A stretch of DNA of 64,000 nt from Sordaria brevicollis. Its lineage: Eukaryota; Ascomycota; Sordariomycetes; Sordariales; Sordariaceae. How positions within the stretch are numbered: the stretch's first letter is position 1; each line of letters starts with the position of its first letter. Below are positions 32,354 to 45,260 of this stretch, one piece after another. Made by a program: the position numbers and the translations under genes. Where the stretch lies: the NCBI GenBank assembly GCA_033439795.1, contig JAUTDP010000006.1, positions 3,162,001-3,226,000 of the forward strand, given 5' to 3'. The notes beneath the pieces were generated by a model. It saw only the letters and a program-made list of their open reading frames with translations, had not been told where the DNA came from and ran no database searches.

Positions 32354-33190
32354 ACCTGCCTGCCTACCTGCCTGCCTACCTGCCTGCCTACCTGCCTGCC
32401 TGCCTGCCACACGCGCCGCGTCATGGACTACACTTACTCGTTCCCATGCCCATCAGTACTGGCCCGACGTGCAACACAATACGTAGTCCTTTAACACTGC
32501 CGGCCAGCCAGCCGGACGCACGACACCGGGCGAACTTTTTAGAGCTCAATATCGCGGTGCTCAAAGCGCCGTCGCTTGGATGATGGATCGGTCAACCCAT
32601 CAACTCGAGCGATACGTATGACCGTGAACTCGTTGGTGGATGGATATCCGGTACCTGGACACGGCGTCGGACCGCGACATGGCCGTCTAGGCTATCAAGC
32701 GGGGGCGCGCGACCTGGACTTTGTCAGGGCCACGGGGGTTGTTACTAGGCGAGGTTTTGCCGGGCGAGCAGGTGCAGACGGATGAGAGCAGATACACTAT
32801 GGAATTTTCTGGAAGGGGGGCGACGCTTCCCGAGCCACCATGCTGTAGGATCGTGCCGGATGGGATCTCGAAAGGATGGTGTCGCGGTTGTCGACACGCA
32901 GGGCTGTGTGCTGGGTGGCGTTGAGAGTCTGCGCATTTCATCTATTCGAGTATTATGCCGGTGTTGCCGCCTGGGCAAGCCCATGAGCACCGTGTATGCG
33001 ATTGCTGAAAAGCTTTCGGATGCTATTGTGTGTGGGCGAGCTTGCTAGTTGTAAGATCAGGCAGTTAACACAATCTCACTTCCATCTCCCTCAACAACCC
33101 TGTTCCCAAACTCAAACGCCTGTGCAGTCTTGGCGGGAGGGGGTGTGTGCGCGCACACACAATAATAATACATCATCGTAAAAATCGTAA
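31523..33190. other. Intergenic, last unmutated DNA before the RIP block
   Basis: 1.7 kb with normal CpA/TpG content and no supportable gene. It contains a poly-T of about 16 near 31736 and a TGCC microsatellite at 32322-32408. Base composition changes abruptly just after a GT/GC/CA alternating stretch at about 33145-33165. Confidence 0.6.
32322..32408 (+). repeat. TGCC / CCTGCCTA tetranucleotide repeat
   Basis: About 20 units of TGCC, several converted to TACC in a regular pattern (CCTGCCTA octamers). Intergenic, downstream of RAD18. Confidence 0.9.
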
Positions 33191-33459
33191 AACTTATTCG
33201 TTTTCAATCATTTCTATATAGAATTGAAGCTTAACGACCGCATTTTCAATCTAGAAAGTAAATAAATTATTATTACTACCATCCTTAATTATTTTTATTA
33301 TTTTTTATTATAATACCGTTTAAATTTATCCTTAGAATTTAATTTAAAAAGCGTATTCGTCGTGGTAGTATTATTTCGGTCTATTTTAACGAGGATTAAA
33401 TTAATTTTAAAACCCCGTTAATTTTATAACGTGTATTTACCCGCCCTAAAAAGAAGAAT

Positions 33460-33765
33460 TGTATTTTAATCGAGGTAGAGGAGGCTATTGCCGGTCTATC
33501 GAAGATTAAGAAGGTTACCCCTAAGAAGAAGGCTACCCTTAAAAAGAAGGCCGCCCTTAAGAAGAAGGCCGCGCTTAAGAAGAGGCCTGCCGCTATTATT
33601 AAAAAGGGGAAGGAGAAGGTTAGAGATTTTATTTTAAAGCTAAAAATAGAGGTTGAGACCGATAGCGAGCCGTTACCCTCTTTTTTTCCTAAGTTAATCG
33701 ACGAATTTATCGAATTATTTAATAACATTGAAAATTTCTTTAATTTCGACGATAAAAACGAGTAA
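33460..33765 (+). pseudogene. Lysine-rich coding relic of an unidentified repeat
   Basis: A plus-strand frame of about 100 codons, open to TAA at 33763-33765. It opens ILIEVEEAIAGLSKIKK, then has tandem KKKATL/KKKAAL units resembling a basic histone-H1-like tail, then an acidic part ending FNFDDKNE. It has no start codon and unmutated upstream sequence is lacking. Probably a fragment of an older element. Confidence 0.4.
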
Positions 33766-35001
33766 GAATTCCCTATTCGGTTAACCTTTAAGAGGACGGC
33801 TTTCGATATATCCTTTATTTATTTTAAGGATAACGACGATAATTTTATTTCCTTAATTAAATAAGTTGTAACTTTCCTTTCGAAAGTAAATTAACGTTAT
33901 AAGGTTATTACCCCCCCTTTAAAGCCTAATAAACCTATTTATTTATTATTTATTTAAATAGAATTTATTATAATTGGGTTATATATTATTAACGTACGTA
34001 ATAAACCCCCTCTTATTTAAAACCGTAGTGCATATAAGGAAGTAGAGGTTAAATTAGAGAATAGGGAACTTTACGTATAATAATTTAATATATTTTTATT
34101 AGGGGAAATTCGAATATTATAAATAAATGATATATAGGAGGTTATTAAAGATATTATAGCCGTTAATATTAAGTAATAAATTATATTATATAACGTTATA
34201 TATAATATTATTATTTATAATAATAATAATAAAAACCGTATTATAATATATATTTATATTATAGTAGGCAACTTCTTTATTAATAATTATAATAAATTTA
34301 ATTATAATTTTATTATAAAATTGTATATTCGCTATGCGGTTTAATATAGCGTATTTACTATTGCTTTCAAATTTCGCTTAATTGAATTACTTATTAGCGA
34401 TTTTATATAATTATAATTATCCCCTACTTTTACGATTATAGAACCGTTAACGTTTATTCCCTCCTACGGCCTTACGAATCCTTTTATAATTATATAGGCG
34501 GCTACTTTTACTATATAAATATTTTAGTCTTTACGCACCCCCGGCAATAGTATTATAAAGAAGCCGCGGCGGACAATTATAAATATTATATTAAAGGAAA
34601 TATATAAAACTAAATTAGCGGATAAAGAGGAGGAGGTATTTATTAATTCAAAGCTACGCCGGTTAAGATATATAATACTTTTATAAGCGTAGATTTATAA
34701 TCTCGGTTTTAAATATAGAAATCATAATAAAATTATCGAATATTAATTATATTATATTATCGAAAGTAAAAAAAATTATTATAACCTCTCCTTTAAATAA
34801 ATTAATAAATAGGTGCGCGTAATTTAATTAAGAAAGGCTATTATTATTAATCCGTTTACGAATATTTTAAAAGAAATATTTAAATAAAACGCTACTATTA
34901 ACGATACTGGTATTAATAATAATAGCGCTAATATATCGAAATTTTATAAGCGTAATAGCGGTATTAATATTAATGTTATAAATAACGTAAATAGTAGTAA
35001 T
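33766..35001. other. Unassigned RIP-degraded repeat, left of chromovirus
   Basis: AT-rich and CpA/TpG-depleted, no block I can name. It probably continues at 42,280-43,347, the other side of the chromovirus insertion. Confidence 0.4.
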
Positions 35002-35266
35002 TGTTACGAGCGACGTGGTTACGAGAGATAAGCTTAATACATTGAATCCAGGTCTATTGTAGAATTACAAAATAAAGAAGAAAAGAAGAAAACGAGTAAA
35101 GGGTACGCCCCGCGCTAGGGTTTATACTTAGGCGCGGGCGACCTACGAAGGTAGCACGCAATTACGTACGCTAGTACGGTCAATTTCTATTAGGGTAACC
35201 GCCTAAGCGATAACCGGTCCGCTAGATAGGGCCTTAATAGGGACCTTATTTACTAGCGCCGTAATA
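35002..35266 (-). repeat. 3' LTR of chromovirus
   Basis: 265 bp, collinear with 42015-42279. Its left (outer) end keeps GTGG, CATTGAATCCAGG and similar CpA/TpG bases that are converted in the other copy. Its inner end is converted. Confidence 0.88.
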
Positions 35267-35489
35267 TTACCCCCCCCTCGAAAAAAAACTCGCCTTGAGT
35301 TTTCGAAATACTAGAATTATTATTATATATAAAGTGGGTCCTTTATTTCCTAATACCTACCGCCCTCTTTAATTTCCTTATACCCTTCTTTAAAAGGATA
35401 TTATCCTCCGGATAATTTTTATCGAACTTTTCCGCTTTAACCTTCTATAATTATTCTTCTAAATGTATAAACGGCCCTGAGTATTTAAA

Positions 35490-35660
35490 ATATATTTTGT
35501 AATATACTTTTAAAAACTTAAGTAAATTCTTAAAATTCTTAACGTCGTAGAATTTCGGGTCCGGGTCGTATCCTTTCTAATTCGTTCGGTATTAGAATTT
35601 ATTAAAGTATATTTGAGAAATTAAGATTTCTTCTACCTCCTATTCGATATCGTCTTTTAT
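35490..35660 (-). pseudogene. Chromodomain relic at the chromovirus integrase C terminus
   Basis: Minus-strand reading KGYDPDPKFYDVKNFKNLL resembles the second half of integrase-linked chromodomains in fungal chromoviruses. The upstream aromatic and Trp positions fall on stops created by G-to-A change. Confidence 0.6.
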
Positions 35661-37239
35661 ATATTCCCTTACCGGCTTTTCTAATTTCTAACCGGGTAAC
35701 GGATTATTAAAATACTTCCGAAATTTATCGGTATAAAAGATATTTATTCTTCTCTAACCTTCTAATACCTCTAATTTAAACGAATAATTATATTTTTCCT
35801 TAATTTTAAAATATTAGCTCGTTAAAAGAAAATCGAATTTATAATTTAACCGGTCTATAAATTTATTCCGTTTAATAATAAATATTCTATTACCGGGTCC
35901 GAAATTTAGGATACGTTAATATTTATTTAATTATTTAATTATCCGCTCTTAAATTTTAATAATAAATTTTTTTACTTTATTTACGTATCTTCGAATTTAA
36001 TTTATTAAACTTTATATATCTTCCCGGCTAAATTTCTCTTTAATTATTAATCGTACGTTATTAAAATTAATTCGAACTTCCTAATCCAAAATTCTAAATA
36101 TCGGGAATCCTCTCATTACTTCGTACAATTATATTCTACTTAAATTATTATACGGTATTCTTATTTATACCGTATTTATTACTAAAATCGCTTTTAATTA
36201 ATTATTTTAAAAATAATTAACGAAAGGATAAAAATACTAATCGAAATATTCGTTTATAATTTTGGCTTACTCCGCAATTTAATTATATCCCGAAGAGGCT
36301 AACTTTTATTTAATATTTAGAATTTTAATTAATTTATTTATAAAATCCGATATAAATTAGGGGCCCTAATCTAAAATAACTTCGTTTAATAATTTATAAA
36401 TATAGTAAGGGCCCTTATAATATATATAAATTACGTTTCGGGCTATTACTATTATAAAATAAAGGATAATTTATAATATTTTATTTAACTAATTTACTAT
36501 TATAAATACGTTATCGAATCTTTATTTATTTTTAAATATAATTTTAAAATTTACGATTAAACTCTATTAAATATATTAAACCGTTAAAATAGACTCTAAT
36601 TTACCGGGGGTTTTATTTCGGGGAATTTTCGAAATATAATATATTATATAATTAGTAACGAAATGGTTAACGTTACCGGTTATTCCTAATTACCAATACT
36701 ATATAAATATTAAATATTTTATTTTATTTCGGCCTAAATAAACGGTAATAATCTTCGTATATAATTCGTAAATAACTTAGGCTTTTAAAATACCGGGTAA
36801 TATAATAAATTTATCGAAACGGGTAAGAATTTTATTAATAATAAATCGATACCCATTTTCCCCCCTTCTAGCCATATTTTAATAAATTTCCAAATTTAAG
36901 TATATTTTATTTTCGAAAATAAGGCGATCTATAAGTAAATAGCTTTTTAATCGTTCTTTTCGAATTCCCTCTACGATTTTAAAGTTAATTTTTATAATAG
37001 CCGTACCCAAGGATATAATCGACGTATAAACCGTATTAATATTATTAATTATATTATTAAACTATACTATCCGACTATTATCGAAATTCTTAAAGATTTG
37101 AAAGGTCCTCTATACTTCTTACTTCGCCTTTTAACTCTTTAAATCCTTTACCTTCTTTAATAATACGTCCGCTATACCGTTTTCCTTTCCTAATCGATAA
37201 AAAATAACGAAATAATATTAGGATAGGAATTTGGCCTAC

Positions 37240-37450
37240 CCGGCTTATTATAAATTTAAGAATTTTTTAATACTAAATTATTTAAAGGCTTTATTATCCG
37301 TTAAGATTAAAAAAGGCTCGTATAAATTAATAAACTCGGCTCTCTAACATTATAAAACTTTAATAATAGTTATTAATTCTTTATTATAAATAGAATAATT
37401 ATATTCTACGCTATATATCGTTTCTAAATAAAAAGTAACCAATCGCTATT
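37240..37450 (-). pseudogene. RNase H relic of chromovirus
   Basis: Minus-strand blocks VEYNYSIYNKELITIIK and FLILTDNKAF match the gypsy RNase H pattern around the DKEL and LTDHK motifs. Interrupted by stops. Confidence 0.75.
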
Positions 37451-37699
37451 TATTATCGATTAATTATAATAATATACCGATTATTATTCTATTGGATGCG
37501 TTTATCTCTACGCGTATTAGGCATTCGTATTAGAAATAGACTAAAATAAACGTTAATAATAAACGACCTTTAAATTCTTTAAACACGGCCTAATAATTTT
37601 TATTCTAATTAAAAACTTCTCCCTTCTTAATTATAATTATTAAAAACTTCGTTATCCGATTATAATCTTTAACGAAACGCCTATAAAAATTATAAAAGC

Positions 37700-38700
37700 C
37701 TAAAAAAGATTATATCCCTCGTATATTCGTTAGGACTTACCAATCCTTTATAATTACGATCTTCTAAGGGTCTACTAATATACTATTAATTTTAATAATA
37801 AAACCTAGGAATTTAATTTTCTCAACGTAGAATTTGCATTTATTTAAATCCGCTTATAAGCTAGCTACCTCTAACCTCGCTAACACCTTTTTAATATAAA
37901 TTTTATATTCTTCTAAATTATTCGAAAAAATAAAAATATTATCGATATATACGTTATAAAAATCGTCGAAATATCCTATTAAAATTTCGTTAATATATCG
38001 CTAAAAAGTAAACGGGCCGTTAATTAACCCGAAGGGTAAGACTTTATATTTATAAACGCCGTATTTTATTTAAAATATTATTAACTCTTTATTATTTAAA
38101 TATATACGTATTTAATAGAATATTTATCGAATATTTATTTTCGAAAAAATCTTTACCTAATTAATTCGGACGATAATTTTATTAATAAAGGGCAATAGGT
38201 ATTTATCTTTTCGAATAACGGCGTTAAATTTCTAATAATTTACGTAGAATTTTAATCCACCGTTAGCCTTAAGTGCGAAAAGGATAAGCGCTGCCTATAA
38301 GGCTAAATTACTTTTAATAAACCCTTTAGCTAACGCTTCGTTAATATATTTCTAATAAATTTCTAATTCGTTTATTAATATTTTATATAATAGATTATAA
38401 TTAAGGTCTTCGGATTTCGCTCTATTTATTAAATTAATTTTATAATCGCTAATATAATAATCTAGTAAAATATCGGATTCTTTTTTATTAAATATATTTA
38501 AATATTTATAAATATATTTAGGGATTTTTTTTTTAATTCGTTTATATAATTCTACCTTATCCTTAGTAAAAATTTATTTTTTTTAATCGTCGATAAATCG
38601 GTTAAATTCGTAGAGGCTAATAACTCTTATATATTCTTATTTAATAAATATAAAAAAAACGTTAATATTAACGACGGTAAAATCGTTATAATATTTATAT
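37700..38700 (-). pseudogene. Reverse transcriptase relic of chromovirus
   Basis: Minus-strand translation gives VYIDNIFIFS (37952-37926) where gypsy RTs have YIDDILIYS, followed by LEEYK, KKVLARLEVASLQADLNKC and KFLGFIIK. The second catalytic Asp is Asn, as expected if GATGAT became GATAAT by TpG to TpA conversion. Confidence 0.85.
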
Positions 38701-41700
38701 TATCCTACGCCGTTGCGTTTTAATCGGTATCGGTTACGCGTATTTTCTCTTTAATAAAGATCGTTCTTTCGTTCGGTCTCGAATATTTTAATATATTCGT
38801 ATTATATAAATATCGTATCGTCGTTTTCCTATTGTAAAGTACGTTGGTTTATTAATTCGTATTCTATTTTTACTAAATTTTCGTCTTCTCCCAGTCGAAC
38901 GGGTTTTTCCTTAAACTCTTCGAAAAATTCAATTAATCGGCTATATTTTATTAAAGGCGACGGTAAGGGAGTTGTATTAATAAAGGTTTCGAATTCGGAA
39001 ATCTATTTATTAAATATTAAGAGAATAATAATTATTTTATCGAAGATTAATTTAATATTAACGACGTTTACTAAAATTTTATATTTCTTTAATTAATATT
39101 TATCTAAAATAACGTCGTAACCCGAATTAACGATAATTATTACCTTTTTATCGAATTTTTAACCTTATACCTTAATCGGTCCTTTTAAATACTAATTAAT
39201 CGTTTCGTTATATTATCCAGTATAGCCTCCTATAACGTATAGTTAAAACCCGTATAATTTTTCTACTCTTTATTTTATTATATTATTTATAAAATCCTTA
39301 TTTATAAAAATATTACCGTTTATTCCCGAATTAATAAATATATCGTTTATAAATAAAATTTTTCTATTATTACCTATTATAATATAAAACGTAATTAAAA
39401 TTAATTTACCCAAATAATCTTTTAAAAATCTTTTATTTACCTTTATATTTTCCGGTAATATTTCTTTTAAATTCTTTCTAAAATAAATATTTATTAATTC
39501 AATTCTTAGGAGGGAATTTAAAATTCCTAAAGTAATTAATTTTCCGCCTTATTATCGGCCGGTTTATTATCTTCTTTATTTTTACAATTATAATAATTAA
39601 CGAATTCGTTAATATAATTAAGGTTACCGCTACGGCGGTTAAAATAATTATAAAAACGGTATTTAATTTTTTTATATACAAAATACTTATTTTCTTCGAA
39701 TAATTTATAAATTTCTTTACGAATTATATCGGGGGCGTAACAGGAATTACTTCGATTACTACTACCGGTATTAATATTACTATTAATAATATTATTAAAA
39801 TTCTTATTAAAATTGCTAAAGCCCTTAATTTTATTAAATAAATTTAAAAAAGAGGAAGTATTTTTATCCTTATTTTTATTATCCTTTTTAACTTTATTAT
39901 TATAAAAAATATATTAATTAATTTCGACTGCCTTTTTAATTATTAAAGCGTATTAATTAAAAATTATATCCTCTTATTTATATCCTTAAAGAAATACGTT
40001 CTAAATATTACCGGGGAATTTCCAATTAAATTCTTATTTCTATAAATTAAGCGGGCGATTATATTCTCCGGCTAAGCGAACGAATTTATTATAAAATTCC
40101 TAGAAATTACCGTTTATTTCGAATTTTAAATCGTTAAATTCGTAAATAGCCTTCTCCTTATAATTGTAATTATAATATTTAATACGTAAATAGGCCAATA
40201 ATTTATTAAAGGTTTTAATATTATAGGGGCTATTAACGAAATAAAGTTCGAAATTTTAAATAATTTTACTAGCGGTATAATTTTTAATATATATCTTCTT
40301 AACCTCGTTATTAAAAAAGTAATCGGCGTTTAATTTAAATTTATTAAAAATATAACGATATTAAATATCGAAGGTAATAATATCCTTATCCTTCTCGTTA
40401 TAAAAATAGGGTAGGTCCTTCTCTTTAATTAATAAACGTCTATAATTAATTATAAAAAAATTAATAATAGGGGTCTCCTTACAATGGCCTCCTTTATTAT
40501 TATCTTCGTTATAATCGGTATGGTTAATATAATCGTAGCGTTTAAAGTTCTCGGGAATTAAAAAAGCAACCTTCTTTTTATAGAAATTAATATTTTCCTT
40601 ATAGAAATTAATATTTTCTTTAATTAAAGTAGTAATTATAATATATAAATCGGCTATATCGCCGTTCCGGGTAATTATTATTCCTCTTAATTCTTCGGTT
40701 TAAACTTTTATAATTATTAAGTTATTTTTAACTTTAGCGAATTCCTTCTTTTTTTTAATTAAATTATAACGGGTTTTATTCTATTTAATAAAGAAATAAG
40801 GATAGGAAGAGTAGCCCTTAATCGAGGAATTATTTTTTTATTCGTAAAAGGTACCTTATTTATTAATACGGCCGTTGTTAAATAGGGTATTATTTTAAAC
40901 TTCTCTATTATTAAACGGGTCGTTATTTTATCCGTTATTAAACGGAATATTATTTTAAACTTTTTTATTAGAATAATTAATAATTTAGCGTAATATAATA
41001 AATTAAATTTAAAATTTATAATTCTTTTCGCGCAACGCGGCGTTTTTATAACGTAAAGTTTCGTAATCGTCTAATTCGAAATCGGGATCCTTACCCCCGT
41101 AAACCTTTAATAATTAATACGTTAAAAATATATTTTTATTTTATTCCTTATATAAATCCTTACGGAAATGCTCGTTATTTATTTCGGCGCCTTTCTAATA
41201 TTTTAATAAATTGGCGGCGTATTCGTATATCTATCCTAAATTAATATTTAAATTAATAATAATAATTTAATATCCCTATTATTAAAAAAGAATAACCTTA
41301 ATTAAAATAATTCGTAGTTTAATTTCTTCGAAAATAATACGTACGCCTTCGGGATCCTCGATAATAGATTTGAAAGTATCGAAATTTATTAATAGGATAT
41401 TACTATTATTTTATTCCTAATAATCTTAACCTGTAGTTATTAAAGCCTTAAAAATAAAGGTTAAATAACTTTTATTATATTAAGTTTAATATTTCGTAAT
41501 TGTATTAATTTTCGTATATAAGAAGCCGAATAAATCTTCTATATTAAACGTATAATAAACGTTAGCGAATTTACTAATAATTTCCTAATTAAAAAACGTA
41601 ATAATTTTATCTATATCTTTAAGAATATTGTAATCCTTTAAATTAGATTTATTAATATTATATAATTAAATATCCTATTTCTCCTTAAGGGTGCTAATTA

Positions 41701-42014
41701 TAATATTACTAAGCGAACGACGCTTAAAAATATCGTCTTATTAAATAATTATATTAAAAATAATAAGTACATCTGTAATATTAAATTTAATTTATTCGAT
41801 TACGAACTTATCGGATATATTCTTCTTCTAAGCCTCGTTCATTTAAACGCTCTCGGTAATAAATAATTTAATGGTCTTAACCGCGGTAGCTTTTTCGTCG
41901 GGGGTATATACTATTGTAATTAATTACGAAGGTATATATTATAATTACTTTAATCGGTAAATAAATTTAAAATATTTAAATACCTCCTTAGTATATTAAG
42001 AATAATTTTATAAT

Positions 42015-42279
42015 TATTACGAGCAACGTAGTTACGAGAAATAAGTTTAATATATTAAATCCAAGTCTATTATAAAATTATAAAATAAAAAAGAAAAGAA
42101 GAAAACGAGCAAAGGGTACGCCCCGCGCTAGGGTTTATACCTAGGCGCGGGCGACTTACGAAGGTGGCACGCAATTACGTACGCTGGTACGGTCAACCTC
42201 TATTAAAGTGACCGCCTAAGCGACAACCGGTCCGCCAAATAGGGCCCTAATAGGGACCCTATCCGCCAGCGCCGTAATA
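42015..42279 (-). repeat. 5' LTR of chromovirus
   Basis: 265 bp. The inner (left) end is RIP-converted (TATTACGAGCAACGTAG), while the outer (right) end keeps GGTGGCACGC, CTGGTACGG and CCGCCAGCGCC. Confidence 0.88.
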
Positions 42280-43347
42280 ATAATAATAATACTAGTAATA
42301 TAAATACCTTTAATTTTTTATAAATAATATTAAACGAATTTCGAAACCCCTTATTTAATTATAGTAAATTAAGTAGGCATCCTTTATACCCTCCCCTATA
42401 TTAACCGTTACCGCTATATTATAACTACGGTTACTATTTTTTTCATTATTATTACCCTCCCTTCCTATTAATATATATTAATAGTTTTATAGCTATTAAA
42501 TCCGTTATTAACGCTACGTTTATAGCGGTTATTAATTTAATTATTATTAATCGATTATTCTTATTATTAAATAGGGTAATAATAATCGAATTTGTAAATA
42601 TTATATTTAATTACTTTACGATTTCGTTTTATAAAGAGCCCGCTAACCGTACGATTTTAACGTTAAGGCGCGCCGCCGCGGTTATAATTAATTTACCGTT
42701 ATCGTTATATATTAATATAATCCCCCTCTCCGCTACGTACTTAATTCCGCTATTAATAGTATTATTATTTATTATTAATAACGACGATAAGGTTATTAAT
42801 TCTATAGCTACGCTATCTTCGCCACTACCGCCTATACCGCTTAATTGTATAATAAAGGAGCTAATTACGGAATTTTTTAAAATTTTTTACCGGATATATT
42901 ATATTAAATATATAATAGAGGTTAGGCGGGTATATAAAATATTAATAGAATTACGTAATAAATTATAATATTTACGGTCGCTATATAATATATTAACGTT
43001 TAGGGACCAATTAATAAAATAATATATTATATTAGGGTTTTCTCTTACTCTTTATATTGCTTTTAAAAATAGGATTAGAAACTTCCTCAAAAAAGAATAC
43101 GCTATATTCGCTATTCAAAATAGCATTTATAATATACTACCCCTAATTATTATTATATTCCCTAACTAATAAGTATAGTATTCTAAATACCTAAATTAAC
43201 TATATATTACGTATTATTAGTACCGATACGACCGCGTTCGAATATAAAATTATACGAACCCTTACCTTTATAATTAATAATACTATTATTAATAACGTTA
43301 ACGACTAATAATATTTCGAATCGAATTATAAAGAAAGAGGGGGGTTT
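42280..43347. other. Unassigned RIP-degraded repeat between chromovirus and element A
   Basis: AT-rich with no named domain. It ends with a purine run (AAGAAAGAGGGGGG) three bases before the TGTTATGGGG that opens element A's LTR. Confidence 0.4.
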
Positions 43348-43590
43348 TGTTATGGGGCTAATGCCCGTGGCTGAGTCTAACTGGCACTACTAGTCGTGCC
43401 GCCAATCGGGCCGCTAATCGCGGTCCTTACCGCCACGGCAAGCGGAGTGGCCCGTACCCGGTCCTTAAAAGGATAACTAACTAATACCGCCCAAAAGGCG
43501 CCTCCCTTCCTCCCTTTTCCCCTTCGTAGAACTTTATCGATTCGTTAAAACTTAATATCTATACTAATTATATTATACCCTTTATATTAA
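43348..43590 (+). repeat. Candidate 5' LTR of element A (right end approximate)
   Basis: The first ~170 bp keep many CpA and TpG (GCCCGTGGCTGAGTC, CTGGCACTAC), then the sequence becomes RIP-like by about 43,560. No second copy is available in the window to fix the boundary. Confidence 0.5.
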
Positions 43591-44039
43591 ATTCTATTAT
43601 TTAAAAACGGATAAAAGAAAAATAAATTTAATAAACGGATAGTAATTTTATAAGCGGAAGACTAATAGTTTTAAACGCAATATTGTAGTATTTTTAATAT
43701 TATAATCGGACTTAATAATATAAATATTAACGATAAAAGGGAATTTTATAATTCTTAAAACGGTATATTAAATAATAGCGGTAATAATAAAAATTTAATT
43801 AAAAGTTTAATTAAAGCCTTTAAAAATAGTACGACTTTTAAGGATTATATTAAATCCCTTTTATTTAATATTACCTTTATTTTTAATACTCTTACCCCCT
43901 ATTTAAATTTCGGAATAACCGAATATTCCGTTCGTAAAAAGAAATCCCCTTTTAAAACCCCAATTAATAATAATTCCGACGATAATACGGGTTTAACTCC
44001 CCGTCGTAAAAAATAATTAAAGCTCCCTAAATAAAATGG

Positions 44040-44950
44040 CCAACCCTATACCTTCAATTTCTTTTTTAATAAATTTATTACGGTATATAATAATAATATT
44101 AAATAAGGATTTTATAATAACCCGAATACCATTTAGTATAAAATTATTAATACGCTTCCTACCGAATATAATTAATAATTAAAGGGATTTTAGATTGCTA
44201 TAATTATACGCAATAAAGAAAATTTAATTAAATTCTTCGAATAAATCCGTATAATCTTCGGTTCTTATTAAAATTAAGAGGCGGCCTTTAATAAATTTAT
44301 TTATATATATTAAAAAAACGGCGAACTATTCGTTACCTTTTTAATTAATTTTAATAACGAAATATTTAAAGTAAGCGGTTATTTATAAAAAAATCCTATT
44401 AAATTAAATTATTTCCACTACGCTTTTAATAAAAAATAATACGATAAAATATTTATAATTATTTTTTCCGACGATTATTACGAATATTTTAAATAATTTT
44501 AATACTATGCGTTTAAATACGAATGAATAGTAGAATTTAAGGAAAATTACCGTTAATATTAATATAATTAAAAAGGTAAAATTAAAAATAACGGATTCTA
44601 CGTCCCCAGCGCTACCTTTATTAATTATCCTACCGTCCTTTATACTTTACGTATCGCCCCTCGTCCTATTCCTATAACTTTTATTTAACGCTTAATCGAT
44701 ATTAATAGAAATATTATTATAAATATTATACGTATAATTTATAATCAAAATAGACGAAATCGAAGCGGTTTTAATATAAACGCTTCTATTTCCGCCTCTA
44801 CTAAATATATTAAATAAGTATCGGATAAGGAATATTAACGTCGTCGAAATAATAATTTATATATATATTATAACGCCTCCAGATACCGCGTTTTAATTTA
44901 TCCGTACCGGTTAATTATTCCCCCTTCCTCTAATAGAATATATATTTAAA
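44040..44950 (+). pseudogene. Gag and zinc-knuckle relic of element A
   Basis: The broken plus-strand frame contains IINTLPTEYN, FGSY..EAAFNKFIYIY.KNGELFVTFLINFNNEI and, near 44,830-44,900, YIYYNASRYRVLIYPYR. The last matches a CCHC knuckle in which the Cys and His codons have become Tyr. Confidence 0.6.
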
Positions 44951-45119
44951 CTACTATTACTAAAATTCTTCCGCTCTTAAAAAATAATAATAATAATGAA
45001 GCTTATAATTCCGCCCCCGAATAGTAAATAAAAGCCTAATTCCGGTATAAAATCGGGCCTCGGAATTAGAAATAGAAATATCAAATAAAATAGAAGATTT
45101 CAAATTAAAAATAAAAATA

Positions 45120-45260
45120 GAATTTATTTTAATTCTATTTATTATTAATAATCGTAATTTATTTTATATTTTTATCGATAAGGGCTATTAATATTATATT
45201 ATAATTAGTAAAAAAATTGTTAAAGATCTTTAAATCCTAATTATCCCTATTTTATTTTAT
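45120..45260 (+). pseudogene. Aspartic protease relic of element A
   Basis: NRNLFYIFIDKGY followed by ISKKIVKDL fits the LIDSG protease core of gypsy Pol with conversions and frame breaks. Confidence 0.5.

Larger units (their letters stand above)
35002..42279 (-). mobile_element. Ty3/gypsy chromovirus, RIP-inactivated (7.28 kb)
   Basis: Bounded by 265-bp direct LTRs at 35002-35266 and 42015-42279. The LTR begins TGTTACG and ends CGTAATA (ancestrally CGTAACA). A polypurine tract (GAGGGGGGG on the minus strand) abuts the LTR at 35267, so transcription runs on the minus strand with the 5' LTR at 42,015-42,279. In that direction: a Gag region (about 41.9-39.9 kb), Cys-rich knuckle remnant near 39.6 kb, RT near 38.7-37.7 kb, RNase H near 37.45-37.25 kb, integrase, then a chromodomain near 35.6-35.5 kb. 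All frames carry many stops. Flanks GTAAT (left) and ATAAT (right) are a near-match target duplication. Confidence 0.88.

Noticed and set aside
1..33190. CRISPR array or bacterial-style operon
   Set aside because: Eukaryotic gene structure throughout; the tandem arrays seen are microsatellites without spacer organisation.
33396..33728. Minus-strand frame with hydrophobic AAFFLR repeats resembling a membrane protein
   Set aside because: Antisense of the plus-strand lysine-rich relic.
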